NCBI RefSeq assembly: GCF_000340215.1
Contig: NW_006921532.1
Coordinates: 8,437,409-8,501,408, forward strand
Direction of reading: 5' to 3'
Length of the DNA stretch: 64,000 nucleotides
From: Pseudocercospora fijiensis CIRAD86
Taxonomy: Eukaryota; Ascomycota; Dothideomycetes; Mycosphaerellales; Mycosphaerellaceae
In this document: one piece after another, positions 23,020-33,599 of the stretch
How positions within the stretch are numbered: the stretch's first letter is position 1
How the letters are laid out: each line of letters starts with the position of its first letter
Notes under the pieces: generated by a model
The model's input: the letters and a program-made list of their open reading frames with translations, nothing else
What the model was told of the DNA's origin: nothing
The model's database searches: none
Position numbers and translations under genes: made by a program

Positions 23020-26000
23020 CTATCTGCCGCCGGGCTTTGCTTTCTTAGGTATAAACATGCTGCTGCTTGCCGCTTTTCGCTTGTATGGCTTGGGCACCTG
23101 CGCAAGCCCGGGATTCTGTGGTCTCGCGTTGCCATTGCTGCCGTTGCCCGGGCCATCCCATCCTCCAGACAGAGGAGTATTAGCCCTCGATGCCGACTCA
23201 TTCGATGCCGCGACTGACGGCTCGCGCATCGAAGCTGGCTTGGAGTCTTCTCCGTCGTTCGCTGTGTTCGATCGACTCTTTTCATCATCCTCCATCTTGG
23301 CATGTTGGTCAGCATCTTTCATTTCCACGTCATCGTCAGCGCTGGGTATTGCAGCCTTATGCTTGCTCTTCTTGATGTCTTCAAAGCGATATCGTATACC
23401 ATCCATCTTTTCAGCATCGGCAGCTTTGGCGAAAGGGGTCCTTTCTGCTTGCCGAGGCTTTGATGCAGCGTCATTATGGTCTCCGTCAGCTTTCGCCGAT
23501 GGCTTGGTCGGCTCGGTCTTAATATTGCTCGCATCTAGCATGCTCAGAGTCCTGTTGTTGCTGGCTGGAAACTGGCTCGATGGCTGATGCAACATGCGCT
23601 TCACGTCTCCACTTGTAAGGCAATCCCGCTCGCGCGCATCCTCAACCAGTCGCTTCCAGTACTGACCACGCATAAGCGACTCCGAGTTTCCCAACACCCA
23701 AAGACTGCTTTTCGCTCGAGTGAGACCGACGTTCATCCGTCGAATGTCTTGCAAGAAACCGATGCCCCCGGCGGGTGAAGCACGCACGCAAGAAAAGATG
23801 ATGATTTCGCTCTCACGACCTTGGAAAGCGTCCGTTGTGTTGAACTCGATGAAGTCGAAGATCTGCTGTCCGTACTTTGAGGCAAATCGGTTCTTCAGCT
23901 CGCGAAGTTGCGATTTATATGGCGTGATGATACCAATCTTGCTGGTGAAATCATAGTCCGGAAAGTCTGCTCGTAGACGATCGTACAGCAACTCCGCGAT
24001 CGCAATTTCAGCTCGGTTCACCAAAGAGTGGCCTTTGGGAGCCGATTCATGTTGTCCAGCAACGTCAAAGAATCGGTATGGCGCGAGCAGAGCACTCTTA
24101 TGCCACGGCTGCGCCCTAAGCTTTGCCATACTGGGCCCGTCTTTGAGCAAGCCGTCGTAGAAGGATCTGCTCGGAAACAGACTGATGTCGGGATGCATAC
24201 GGTACTGAGTGTCAAGTAGATGCACCTCATCAGGAAAGTTGTTCTGCATCCGCACGAAAAGTGATTGCTCATACTGGAATTTGGCCGCCTCTTTCGAGAA
24301 GACTGTGGGCGGCAATTGCTTAGGGTCACCGACCATGATGCATTTGATGCAGCCGTACTTGAGAGGAATGAGTGAGCTCATTTCCACACATTGTGCCGCC
24401 TCATCGATGACGACAGTCTCGAATTCAATGTTCAGGCTTTGAAACATATCGTGACCAGATCCGGAGAGGGTTGCGCAGATGACATGTGCTTGGTCAAGCA
24501 CGGCTTGCTGCGCTCGCTTTCGATTCAGCTCTTGCTCACGTCCAGCATTGCGTTCTGAATCCTTGACATTGTCTATCCGTGCGCCTAGCTCGGCCTTGCG
24601 ACGCCTTACGTGCACGATTGAATCGTCCAAAGTCTTGCGTTCCTTTTCGGGCATTTTCTCACCGGCATCAGCCGCATCACGCTGTGCATAAAGCTCTCGT
24701 AGCTGGGCGGAGATTTGCTCGTGCTCCTTGAATAACTCGGCGTTGCGCTGCCGCTGTTTCTCATCGGCTTCGTTGCCGCCGCCCAGCTTCTTTGCAACGA
24801 GCTCATCCATTGTGACATCTCTGACTTGTGTGTTGATAGCGTCGCTGCGACCAAGGCGCACCACGTTGATTGCGTGATTCTGTCCATTCTTGGTCTTCAC
24901 GCCCTGCTTCAGACGAATGACCAATTCATCTACTGCAGCGTTGCTGGGCGCGCAGACAAGAAGTTTCTTGGACGCCGAATCACTGGCAAAGTTGCTGTTC
25001 GCTGCCGGAACAGAGATTCGCGTGGCACCTCTTGGGTTGTTGGCAAGCGTTTGCGAAAGAAGTCCACCAACAATCGCCACAATGGTCTTGGTCTTGCCAG
25101 ATCCGGGCGGACCTTGAATGAGTGTAAAGCCTTCATTTTCTAGAGCGCCGTTTACAGCCTCCGATTGCGCTGCATTGAGATTCCAGCAATCACGATAAGA
25201 ATTGATTTGGCGTTCACTGAAGTTGATCTTTGACGATGGCTTGGCTCTGACGATCTGGTTGCAGAGATCGTAGTAGGTCAAACCCTTGAGCGCTCCATAC
25301 TCGCGCTCCAACGGTGTAATAGATTGGATTTTCACACCGTAGATGAGCTGTTGCGTTGTGAGTTGTGGTGCCAGCGATCCACCGGGCATGACTTGGTAGA
25401 CAATTTCGAGGTGTGCTTTTTGACGCTTGACTTTATATATCCGAGCGAGACAATGAGGTGCTTCAGCATCGGTGAGAGGCTTCTTCGATCTCGAAAAGAG
25501 GATGATGTCACCTTCTGAAAGTGACAGGTCGCGATTCTCCTGGTGTCCGATGATGCTGCTGATTTCGAGAAACTGGTCGACATTGCTGCGATTCTGCACC
25601 TTGATCTCGTAGGGCTTAGAGCTGCTTTCTTCCCGCTCTTTGGCCATTCCTTGCCATGCCTCAAGGATCAGCAGAGGCTCAAACGTGTTCTGGTAGGTGA
25701 TTGGGTCGCGGAATGAGTTCTCCACTGTAGAGAATTCGTGCGAGTTGTGTCCTGGTGGATAGTCTCCTGAGTAGAAGACATCCCAGCCCAAGATTATGCG
25801 GTGTAATGGTCCCAGATCCGGCGCAAGTCGAGCGCGCATGTCCTTGTGCGAACGATTCTGACGATTGATGCGAGTTGCACGATTTTTGACTTCAGGTTTG
25901 AGCCCTTGCGCGTTGCTGAGGTCAAGCTCCGGTCGTACCTGTTTCTTCGGCTTGCCTGGGGGTCCAAATAAATCGTTGTCAAGGTCATCCTCTGAATCGC

Positions 26001-29000
26001 TCTCATCGTCATCAGAATCAACCATGACAGTCTGCCCTTTCACAGAGTGATCTGCGCCATAGTTGCCAACGCCCAAAACTCCAGTCCCAGCACCAGAAGA
26101 TTTTGCCTTTGCGAGAGCAGCTTCGCGCCTGGCTTTGTCTTCAGCCTGAGCTTTCCTACGGTTAGCAACGAATGCATCTTGTAGTTGTTGTTTCTGCTTC
26201 ATCTCTTGCTGCTGCTTCAGAAGATTGTTGAACTTTGGCTCCTTCGGCTCTCCTTTCTTCTGCTCGACAGCTTTGCTCCATTTGCCGATGTCCAGAGTGC
26301 CTTTGGCTTTCGATGCGGTTGTAGAGGTGGGCGTTGAAGCTCCAGATTCGCTACCGGCGCGTCCTGCGAATGCGAATCTATCAAGAGAGCTCTGCTTTTT
26401 CTTGGCTTGGGATGTTTCAATGATGCCTGACAGAGAATCGCCAATGTGTCGTTCCAGAGCGCGCTGCAGCTCGGCTTTGTGGTGTGCTGCAAGCTTCGTT
26501 TTGATCTTTTGGGAGCCGGTCTCTATTACAATCCTTTCAACGTAATCCTCTGCTTCTTCGCCAACTCTTATACCAACATCTTGCAACCTAATCAACATCT
26601 TGCTGGTCAGACTGACAGCTTTAGTGATGAGGTAATCATCGCGCAGTCGAAGCCACTTGACTACGCTCCGAAACGCTCGATTCGTGCAATTGAGGAGCGA
26701 CTTGCTATCTCCGGGAGCACCACTAGAGTCGATGACACCAGCGAGGACTGCGTATTGATCGAATGTGTACTCTGCAAAGTCCATTGTATCGCGACAGAAT
26801 TCCTGCATTTTGTGCTTGTCGAGGCCTGTTCCACTCCAATGCTCAGTCATTTCGAAGATCATTTCGGTGATACTCCAAACTCGGAACCAGAACACCTTGA
26901 GCGCTCGGAGATCGGATTCAGTCCAACGACTCTCCTTGCGAAGAATGCCATCCTGCGTGTTACAGAGGCAGTCGAGTATATCTCGACAAAGCTTGAGGGA
27001 AACCTCGCAGGGACCAAATATGCGTGCTTCCTGAATCAGTCCCAGACTCTCTCCGACGGCGGATAGCATTGTACCGAGCATGAGTTCAATGACGTGGAAC
27101 AAACTGTCTCTTCGATTGTCTTGGCCGCTCAGTGCCTTCAGCGCTGAAAGCGTGCTCTGATGGATCTCGTCATTGGCACTGAACAAAAGCGTCATGAAGC
27201 CTTGTGATGCCTTCTGATCCATCAGCAAGTCCATCAGCTGCTCGGGCGTGAAGTGATCAACGCGTCCCAGAAAGTCTGTAATGACATGATTCTGGGCTCG
27301 CGAGAGTGCGTTGTTCCAATTCGGTGCTGGCTTTGGCGCCTTCTTGAGGTCGACAGGCGGCAGTGCATCAAGCTGGACCAGGCGCTTGATGCCGAACAAA
27401 ATGGCAGTCGGCAGGTACGCATTTCCAGGCTTGACAGCTCGCATGGTCATCTTCCAGAGGTTTAGGCTGGAGACACCAATCTCATGGTCAAGATCGTGAT
27501 TCTTCTCAATGTAGCGTCGATCTCGGGCAAGGCCCTTGACTTCCATTGCAAGTATACGCTCGACGATATCGAGGTCAAGCAACTCAGTCTTGGAGATGGC
27601 GGGTTCGTCTTTCTTTTCAATTCCGAGAAGCTCCTGCAAAATTGGACTGATGTGATCTTTTGCAACGGCTTCGACAAGGTGAACGTAGACGGGCCCTCCA
27701 TCGACGGCGTTAGTAATGATGTTGATGGAATCAAGAAGCGCAGTGAGACCCTTCTCCCAGGTGACTCTGCTCGCATAGTTCGAATACCGTTCTTCCTGGT
27801 ACTTGTGCAACAGCTGATTCAGAAGAGTTCGAAGAGGTGGTACAAGATTGGCCGGCTTGATGCTGTGAATGATTGCGTCAACCCAGCCCATCTTCTCTTC
27901 TAGCCGCAGAGGTTCGCGCTCATCGCGTGTGGTGAGAAGTGTCTCGAATCCGGGTGCTCTACAGATTGCCTCAATCACGTTCTGTGGTGTGGCCGATCCC
28001 ACTGCCTCCCAGAAATCTCCCGCGCCCACTTGGATGAGTTTCTGGACACTGGCGAGCAAATCCGTAAAGTGTGGAGCGTCGATCTGGAAGTGATCAAGCG
28101 CCATGACGAAGAAATTGGTGTCGAGCGCTCGAAGGCCCTCGTCCATAGCGGTCTTGTCCAAACTGTCGACAATGAGTTTGGTCGCTCGCCAATATTGGGG
28201 TAAATAGACGAGGTCCAGCGAGATGACGTGAACCTTGGCCATGGCGGGTTCCAAGAAAGGCTTCACAGCATACTCGAACTCTTCCTTGAAGAGCGGACGC
28301 TTGATTCTGTTGACGTTACGTTCTGCCCAATTTCTGCGCTCTTCGTTGGCGGAGTACATAAAGGCAATCATGCCGGGCGCATAATTTGGGAGATTGACTT
28401 TCTTCTTGGTCTGCACGAGCCGGAAGGGCTGATCAAAGTGTTTGGCGAGGAGCTCCTCATGACGTAGAAAGGGAATACAATGGAGCGCTTCGAACATGGC
28501 ATACATGCCGACATCGCCCACTGCAGTGATCTTGCGTTCTTCGGGAGGCATGTCCAGTAAAGCCTCGGTCATGTCGTCGAGGCCGGCAGTGATACGCTCA
28601 CTGTTCATGGCGTCGAAGGTCTGCATGAACAAAAGAACATCTTCTGGTGAGTAGTCGGATTCCAATTGATTACGCAGGCGCCGTCGAGCACGATGGAATT
28701 CGCGCACGCAAATGTCGCAGCGCGTGAGTTGTTTGGAGAGGCAGTGCTTCAGCTTGGCCTGATATGGCTCTGCATCCGGTCCGTTGAAGGCCAGCAATAT
28801 GCAGGTCTCCATTGCATCGTCTTGCCTGCCTCTGGCTTCTTGTATCTTTTCCATGCGTTCCGCCTTTTCCTGGCTGCTTTCTGACGCCGCATCTCCCAGG
28901 TCCTCGTCGAAAAAGTGCCCGCCATCGTCATCCTTCTGGCGCGGACAGAACCAGTGCACGCCAGCATCGAGGTTGGCAAGGGTCTCGAGCAGGCCAACTA

Positions 29001-29049
29001 GTCTCTCGCCTCCCGCCATGATGGCTGTGTCGCGGCGAGGGCGAGGCAC
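23020..29049 (-). CDS. SEN1: SEN1/senataxin-type RNA/DNA helicase
   Basis: A single exon of 2009 codons. Met11 (29019), starting MAGGERLVGLLETL, is an equally good start. Sen1 is a nuclear superfamily 1B helicase that ends transcription of non-coding RNAs and resolves R-loops. The N-terminal 1,000 or so residues form the helical Sen1 N domain. The helicase core shows GPPGSGKTKT (about 1312), VVIDEAAQCVEMSSLIPLKY (about 1548), GDPKQLPPTV, LDTQYRMHPDIS (about 1616), GIITPYKSQL, DAFQGRE (about 1741) and RRMNVGLTRAKSSLWVLG (about 1774), the complete SF1 set. Low-complexity linkers flank the core. The C terminus is basic (KPYKRKAASS, FIPKKAKPGG), a likely nuclear localisation signal. Length is close to yeast Sen1. 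It is divergently arranged with the 29842 gene. Confidence 0.97.
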   Translation of the reverse strand: MPRPRRDTAIMAGGERLVGLLETLANLDAGVHWFCPRQKDDDGGHFFDEDLGDAASESSQEKAERMEKIQEARGRQDDAMETCILLAFNGPDAEPYQAKLKHCLSKQLTRCDICVREFHRARRRLRNQLESDYSPEDVLLFMQTFDAMNSERITAGLDDMTEALLDMPPEERKITAVGDVGMYAMFEALHCIPFLRHEELLAKHFDQPFRLVQTKKKVNLPNYAPGMIAFMYSANEERRNWAERNVNRIKRPLFKEEFEYAVKPFLEPAMAKVHVISLDLVYLPQYWRATKLIVDSLDKTAMDEGLRALDTNFFVMALDHFQIDAPHFTDLLASVQKLIQVGAGDFWEAVGSATPQNVIEAICRAPGFETLLTTRDEREPLRLEEKMGWVDAIIHSIKPANLVPPLRTLLNQLLHKYQEERYSNYASRVTWEKGLTALLDSINIITNAVDGGPVYVHLVEAVAKDHISPILQELLGIEKKDEPAISKTELLDLDIVERILAMEVKGLARDRRYIEKNHDLDHEIGVSSLNLWKMTMRAVKPGNAYLPTAILFGIKRLVQLDALPPVDLKKAPKPAPNWNNALSRAQNHVITDFLGRVDHFTPEQLMDLLMDQKASQGFMTLLFSANDEIHQSTLSALKALSGQDNRRDSLFHVIELMLGTMLSAVGESLGLIQEARIFGPCEVSLKLCRDILDCLCNTQDGILRKESRWTESDLRALKVFWFRVWSITEMIFEMTEHWSGTGLDKHKMQEFCRDTMDFAEYTFDQYAVLAGVIDSSGAPGDSKSLLNCTNRAFRSVVKWLRLRDDYLITKAVSLTSKMLIRLQDVGIRVGEEAEDYVERIVIETGSQKIKTKLAAHHKAELQRALERHIGDSLSGIIETSQAKKKQSSLDRFAFAGRAGSESGASTPTSTTASKAKGTLDIGKWSKAVEQKKGEPKEPKFNNLLKQQQEMKQKQQLQDAFVANRRKAQAEDKARREAALAKAKSSGAGTGVLGVGNYGADHSVKGQTVMVDSDDDESDSEDDLDNDLFGPPGKPKKQVRPELDLSNAQGLKPEVKNRATRINRQNRSHKDMRARLAPDLGPLHRIILGWDVFYSGDYPPGHNSHEFSTVENSFRDPITYQNTFEPLLILEAWQGMAKEREESSSKPYEIKVQNRSNVDQFLEISSIIGHQENRDLSLSEGDIILFSRSKKPLTDAEAPHCLARIYKVKRQKAHLEIVYQVMPGGSLAPQLTTQQLIYGVKIQSITPLEREYGALKGLTYYDLCNQIVRAKPSSKINFSERQINSYRDCWNLNAAQSEAVNGALENEGFTLIQGPPGSGKTKTIVAIVGGLLSQTLANNPRGATRISVPAANSNFASDSASKKLLVCAPSNAAVDELVIRLKQGVKTKNGQNHAINVVRLGRSDAINTQVRDVTMDELVAKKLGGGNEADEKQRQRNAELFKEHEQISAQLRELYAQRDAADAGEKMPEKERKTLDDSIVHVRRRKAELGARIDNVKDSERNAGREQELNRKRAQQAVLDQAHVICATLSGSGHDMFQSLNIEFETVVIDEAAQCVEMSSLIPLKYGCIKCIMVGDPKQLPPTVFSKEAAKFQYEQSLFVRMQNNFPDEVHLLDTQYRMHPDISLFPSRSFYDGLLKDGPSMAKLRAQPWHKSALLAPYRFFDVAGQHESAPKGHSLVNRAEIAIAELLYDRLRADFPDYDFTSKIGIITPYKSQLRELKNRFASKYGQQIFDFIEFNTTDAFQGRESEIIIFSCVRASPAGGIGFLQDIRRMNVGLTRAKSSLWVLGNSESLMRGQYWKRLVEDARERDCLTSGDVKRMLHQPSSQFPASNNRTLSMLDASNIKTEPTKPSAKADGDHNDAASKPRQAERTPFAKAADAEKMDGIRYRFEDIKKSKHKAAIPSADDDVEMKDADQHAKMEDDEKSRSNTANDGEDSKPASMREPSVAASNESASRANTPLSGGWDGPGNGSNGNARPQNPGLAQVPKPYKRKAASSSMFIPKKAKPGGR

Positions 29050-29841
29050 TCAGCAATGCGGCGGCGGGCACACACAGAAGCACGCGCGCCCGCCCGCTAC
29101 CTGCACTCCAGCGAGCAATCTGATATAGGCACAGCAGTTGATGTTCAGACTCGATTGGGTAAAGACGGTGTTTGGTAGACGGTAGTTCAAGGTGATGACG
29201 GCGTCGTTTCGCTTCGCTAGAATCGGTGACGGTCGAGGTGAATGTGTAAGAGGCAAAGAGCGGCAGGCGCAAAGGGATGACTTGAATAGGGCCGCTGAGA
29301 GTGAGCAAGTGAAGCAGAGGCGGAGGCAGAGGCAGTCGTCGAGATGCGGCAGTCCCGTGGCAGATCGAAATAATTAGTTCTGCATCGAGTGAAGTGTCGA
29401 GCTGGTGCTGGTGCTGGTGTTGGTGCTGGTGTTGGTTCAGGCGACGTTCATGTGCTGAGACTAAATGCAGGAATGGAAGAATGGAAGACCGCATGCACCA
29501 AACGCCGTCCACTGCATATGCGCGTTCAATGGCAAGTCGTGACTGTGAGTGAAATGCTGGCAGCTGGTTGCCGCTCTGTCGTCAATGGATGTCGCGTAAG
29601 GCGCGTCAGCGGCTTCACCCGCAACTCAAATTGGCTGGCCTCGTTTCGTTGCCAACTCCAAGTTCAACTTTCCAACAACCATATACTGCATCTGCTCCAG
29701 CTATACTGCCCCTACCCCACCCCATATCGGAACCCGGCGGCAGATTGGATACACAGCTATGCTTCGATCTATCCGTTGAGAGCCGACATTGCCTTTGGGT
29801 ATCTTCTCAACACGGGCTTCCATGCTCCAGTCCATAAGCAA
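29050..29841. other. Divergent promoter region between SEN1 and the 29842 gene
   Basis: No gene is supported here. The open frame of the right-hand gene runs back to a GTG at 29389, but that part encodes low-complexity and unlikely sequence. A GGTGCT/GGTGTT repeat lies at about 29401-29435. Regulatory sites were not identified. Confidence 0.5.
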
Positions 29842-31707
29842 ATGTCTCAGGACCTCTTCGCCGCCTTCGGGGAGGCTCTAACTATATCAGAACCAGCAAC
29901 ATCGAATGGCGCTGATCAAAACTCTGGAGCTACCGGGTCTGAGCTTCTCCATGCTCAATTCAGAGCCGTGCCCAATTCAAGCTCCCAGCCAACTGAAACG
30001 TTGTCGACTATCGAAGCCGACGAAGATGACTTTGGAGATTTCGAAGATGCTTCTCTCGCTGTACCCACAGAGTCGGACACTGCCCCGAAAGCGGAATCTG
30101 CAAGGCTGGAAAGCGTGACTATACCTCCTCGTATGCCTCCCACGAAAGGCTCATCGAGTCCTTTCCCTCCCAAGGCACAGAAGCGGGAAGAGGTTTCGAA
30201 GGCAAATGCAGGTCCTCAAGTAGGCAGACATCCCTTTGCAGATCACATGGACTTTCTATTCTCCGGTGGGGACGACGAATACGACGCTGGTGACGATGAT
30301 TTGGAAGATCTGAGCAAGAACCCCGAAGCCGCCATGGCGTATTCGAAACGTATGATCGCCGAGCAGCAAGTACAGACGGGAAATGTCAAACGGCTCCCTT
30401 TTGCGCCCAAGAGCCGGACTATAGCTCCCGTTCATGCTCCAGCTGCACCGAATCCCTCGCCAGCCAGGAACAAGCTACAGAAGAAATCAGGATACGTGCC
30501 GACCAAGGACCCGAATGTGCTATTCGATGTTGAGAATATCTCTGAGCATGAGAGCGATAACGATGCTGATTTTGGCGACTTTGAAGACGCGCCCCATGCA
30601 AAAACCGAAGTGACACCATCACCAAAACCTTCACCCGCCAAACTGCAGAAAAAATCAGGTCCGCCGACCGCCAAAACTCAGAAAGCCACATCAAAACCCT
30701 CGATGCCTGCAATCGATCTGCTTGGGCTATCCGATCCAGTGCTATCGCCAACTGTGAATTTCCAGCAGCGGCATATAACACAGAACAGTATCATGAGCCC
30801 TCGCTCCGAACGAGTAGAGTCCATTCTCGGAGCATCGAAAGCAGACTCGATGACCAGACCGCCCACAGCAGGGAGTCTCTGGTCAGCAGATGATGAAGCT
30901 TGGGATGATTTTGATACTCAAGAAGATGAATCAGGACCTGTAGCGCACCACAGCCATAGCCGGACAGCATCATCTTCCATATTACCATCAAACCTCACAC
31001 CTACAACTGGTCGGAGCAGATCTGGAACACAGGACGCTCTACCACCCACCAATGTCCCGCCTCCTGCGATCTTACTTTCCATCTTTCCCTCGACCTTTGC
31101 TGCCGCCCAAGACGCCCTCCTTGGAAATCTTTCAAGACTGGACACATCTCAGCGACAGCAACTACTCGGCCACCCAGCAACCCATCAGTTCCTCAAAGGA
31201 TATCTCCAAAATAGTATTGTACTGGCCCATATTGTTGCAGGTCGCAAGTTGCGTTGGAAGCGGGATCAAATCCTATCTCAGTCCATGCGCATTGGACCTG
31301 CTGCAGCGGGAGGCAAGGGTGGTATGAAGCTCAACAGCATCGACAAATCTGAACAGACCAAGGAGGATCGTGAAGTGACCGATGTAGTGGGACAATGGAA
31401 AGCGCAACTGGGCAAGCTCAGAACTGCCGTCACTGGTGCTAGTGCAAGTGCAAGCAGCACTTCAAAGCTGCCTGCTGTGCCAGATATTTCCGAAACTATG
31501 GCCGTGAAGACATTGAAAGCCTTGGAAGGTGGCTTCACAGCGCCACATGCGTGTGCCCTATGCGGACTGAAGCGGGACGAACGTGTGTTCAAAGTCGACG
31601 TCGATGTTGACGACAGCTTTGGAGAATGGTGGATTAATGGAATGGATATGCATGTCAGCTGTAAGAAATGGTGGGATGAGAATAAGGATAAGCTGAAATC
31701 TAGATGA
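29842..31707 (+). CDS. AP-1/clathrin accessory-like protein (aftiphilin/Laa2-type motifs) with C-terminal zinc-binding region
   Basis: 621 residues from ATG 29842. I chose this Met because MSQDLFAAFGEAL begins the acidic-Phe motif region, while the upstream frame has only non-ATG starts. Motifs DDFGDFEDA (about 60), DADFGDFEDA (about 242) and WDDFDTQED (about 353) resemble the short peptides by which aftiphilin and yeast Laa2 bind AP-1 gamma-ear and clathrin adaptors. The middle is disordered with Ser/Pro/Lys repeats. Residues from about 395 are more ordered (PPPAILLSIFPSTFAAAQDAL). The last 52 residues contain CALCGLKRDERVF and later HVSCKKWWDENK, a Cys-x2-Cys and His-x2-Cys pair suggesting a zinc site. 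I infer a role in trafficking between trans-Golgi and endosomes; the family name is not proven. Confidence 0.8.
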   Translation: MSQDLFAAFGEALTISEPATSNGADQNSGATGSELLHAQFRAVPNSSSQPTETLSTIEADEDDFGDFEDASLAVPTESDTAPKAESARLESVTIPPRMPPTKGSSSPFPPKAQKREEVSKANAGPQVGRHPFADHMDFLFSGGDDEYDAGDDDLEDLSKNPEAAMAYSKRMIAEQQVQTGNVKRLPFAPKSRTIAPVHAPAAPNPSPARNKLQKKSGYVPTKDPNVLFDVENISEHESDNDADFGDFEDAPHAKTEVTPSPKPSPAKLQKKSGPPTAKTQKATSKPSMPAIDLLGLSDPVLSPTVNFQQRHITQNSIMSPRSERVESILGASKADSMTRPPTAGSLWSADDEAWDDFDTQEDESGPVAHHSHSRTASSSILPSNLTPTTGRSRSGTQDALPPTNVPPPAILLSIFPSTFAAAQDALLGNLSRLDTSQRQQLLGHPATHQFLKGYLQNSIVLAHIVAGRKLRWKRDQILSQSMRIGPAAAGGKGGMKLNSIDKSEQTKEDREVTDVVGQWKAQLGKLRTAVTGASASASSTSKLPAVPDISETMAVKTLKALEGGFTAPHACALCGLKRDERVFKVDVDVDDSFGEWWINGMDMHVSCKKWWDENKDKLKSR

Positions 31708-32013
31708 GGTCGAGACTCATTCGCCCTCTATATGACATGCTGCCTCAGTTGCAATCTCTTCACTATGTCTCTGACCTCAGTCACATCCTCTTGCAACGAA
31801 TCGATAATCTCGCCCCATACTTCTGCAACATCTCTTTGTCAACGGCACTCAGCTGCAGCACTCTTCTGAAGCCTGGAACAGCTTTCGGCTGTCCGAGTGC
31901 CACAACCGTCTTCTTTTCGTCTATAACTTTGATTTCTCGTTTGAAACCAGCTGTCTCAGCCTGTGCATTCGAGAAGATGTCAATTCGAAAACTTCTGGAA
32001 GCTGCGTAGCTGC
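31708..32013. other. Interval between convergent genes, containing the read-through tail of the oxidoreductase
   Basis: The 31 codons after the early stop of the oxidoreductase (minus, 32013-31921) still read like that family's C terminus. The rest (31732-31920) holds a minus-strand open frame that overlaps the tail in another frame and looks like chance. Confidence 0.5.
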
Positions 32014-33599
32014 CTATGTTTTGCCATCCATGAGCTCTACAAGACCAGGAGCTGCAGTGAACGCTATGGCCATGCCACTTGATGGAGTTAGCTGTACAGT
32101 CTCGAAAGTAGATCTTCCTCGCACGGGGACCTAGCTTACTGTCCATTATGACCAGCACATATAAATTGTCCTCTTTTGCCAGGTATCTCTCCTACCAGAG
32201 GCATCCCATCTGGAGTCTGTAGAAATGTGAGGGGCCGGTTCTAGATGCGTAGCTGATTTTCACTTACCATTGCTATTATTCCACTCCAGCTTTCACGATG
32301 GAGCTTCTCACGAGCGTCGGGGTTCTGAGACCATCCCATCAGATGGTTTGCGGCGAAAGATTTAGCAGCATCTGTCACTGCCTCGAAACCCAGCAATCCA
32401 TCATCAACACATCTCGCAGGATGCTTCCGAAGCCATTTTGCAAGCTCGATTTGACCTGGATTGCTTCCACCAAACAAAACTGGACCGGCAGTCGTGCTCC
32501 GTGGATTTATACTATAGAAGACTCCGTTCCCGCAAAGAATGCCGAATGAATGCTGCGCTGCGTTGTTGCGCAAGAAGCCTGCTGGCGGATCAAAGGCATC
32601 GCACATGTGTGGTTGTGGTCTTATGATGTTGTACATGCTTGGCTCAATGGCGGAGCTGTATGCGTTCGTTGCGTGGACAACCTGAGAGCATGCTATATCG
32701 CCTCGCTCAGTTTTGACTATCCAGATGTTCTCATTCCGGGGATCTTTCGAGATTTCGACCGCTTTCGTGTGGGTCTGAAGATTCACGCCGTTTGAGATGT
32801 TACGGCGCATGATGTGAGCCACCAGCTTCCATGGATACAGCGTTGAGGCTTTCCAAGCGTAACATGCCAAAGCACCCTTGACGCCACTGATCTGGTCTTC
32901 AAATCAGTTCTGCTCTGCAATGTACAATCAAGCCTACCTTTTCTGCTTCTCCCGGATCGGATGTGACCCGCACATGCTGAAGTCGACTGCCGACCGCTTT
33001 CAAAGAATCATACGTACGCGCCGCTGTTTCTGCGGCTTCGGTGGTCACAGGCACATCGAAGGTGTCCCCGACGAACAGGTCACAATCTACGTTGTTCTCA
33101 CGCACGTACTCCACGATGCTTGACCACGTCCGCTGCTCGTTCTCCATGATCTGCACAACATGGCCATCAGAAATCATTTATGAGTCCAGCATCATTGAAT
33201 GGAAATTACCTTGAGAGCTTGCTCCGTTCCAAAGGTTTGTTGAAAGCTAGAGAATCCTCGCCATTGATCTGGCTTGCAATGGCCGGCATTGCGTCCCGTC
33301 GCGCCAGAGCAGAAGTCGCGAGCTTCAAGAACAACGACACTCTTCTCCGGCCATCTTTCGATGCAGTGCTTGGCGGTCACAGTGCCAGATATGCCTGAGC
33401 CAACAATCACGATATCGGCTTGACCTGGGAGTAGGTGCGTCGTGCGATGTCTTAAAAGCGGATCGCCTTGCACGCCTCGTAGCCAGTATGATACTGATGC
33501 ACCTTCATCTTTTGGAAAACCTGATGGTGGTGGTGGAGGTGGTGGATGTGGACTGGATGAACCTTCCTTGATCGCTGGAGGTGCTGGTGCTACCGGCAT
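32014..33599 (-). CDS. FAD-dependent oxidoreductase (DAO family), five exons, probably truncated by an early stop
   Basis: Exons 33210-33599, 32938-33150, 32268-32891, 32140-32216 and 32014-32077 give 455 residues; introns are 59, 46, 51 and 62 nt and phases agree. After a Pro-rich start comes the Rossmann motif VIVGSGISG (67-72), then ARDFCSGATGRNAGHCKPD, typical of D-amino-acid-oxidase-like flavoproteins. The C-terminal signature is rebuilt by two joins: GIIAM-TPDGMPLVGEIPG and ICAGHNGHGMAIAFTAAPG. The frame then stops at TAG (32014-32016). The next 31 codons continue with ATQLPEVFELTSSRMHRL, a normal family ending, so the TAG probably replaced TGG (Trp). The substrate is unknown. A foldback transposon begins only 117 bp upstream of the start. 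Loss of the tail may or may not abolish activity. Confidence 0.82.

Noticed and set aside
29389..29841. N-terminal extension of the AP-1 accessory-like protein
   Set aside because: It starts at GTG, encodes a Gly/Ala/Val repeat and no family sequence; ATG 29842 fits.
31781..32158. 125-codon minus-strand frame downstream of and overlapping the oxidoreductase 3' end
   Set aside because: It overlaps the last exons of the oxidoreductase in another frame, has no splice or family support, and the oxidoreductase reading is clearly better.
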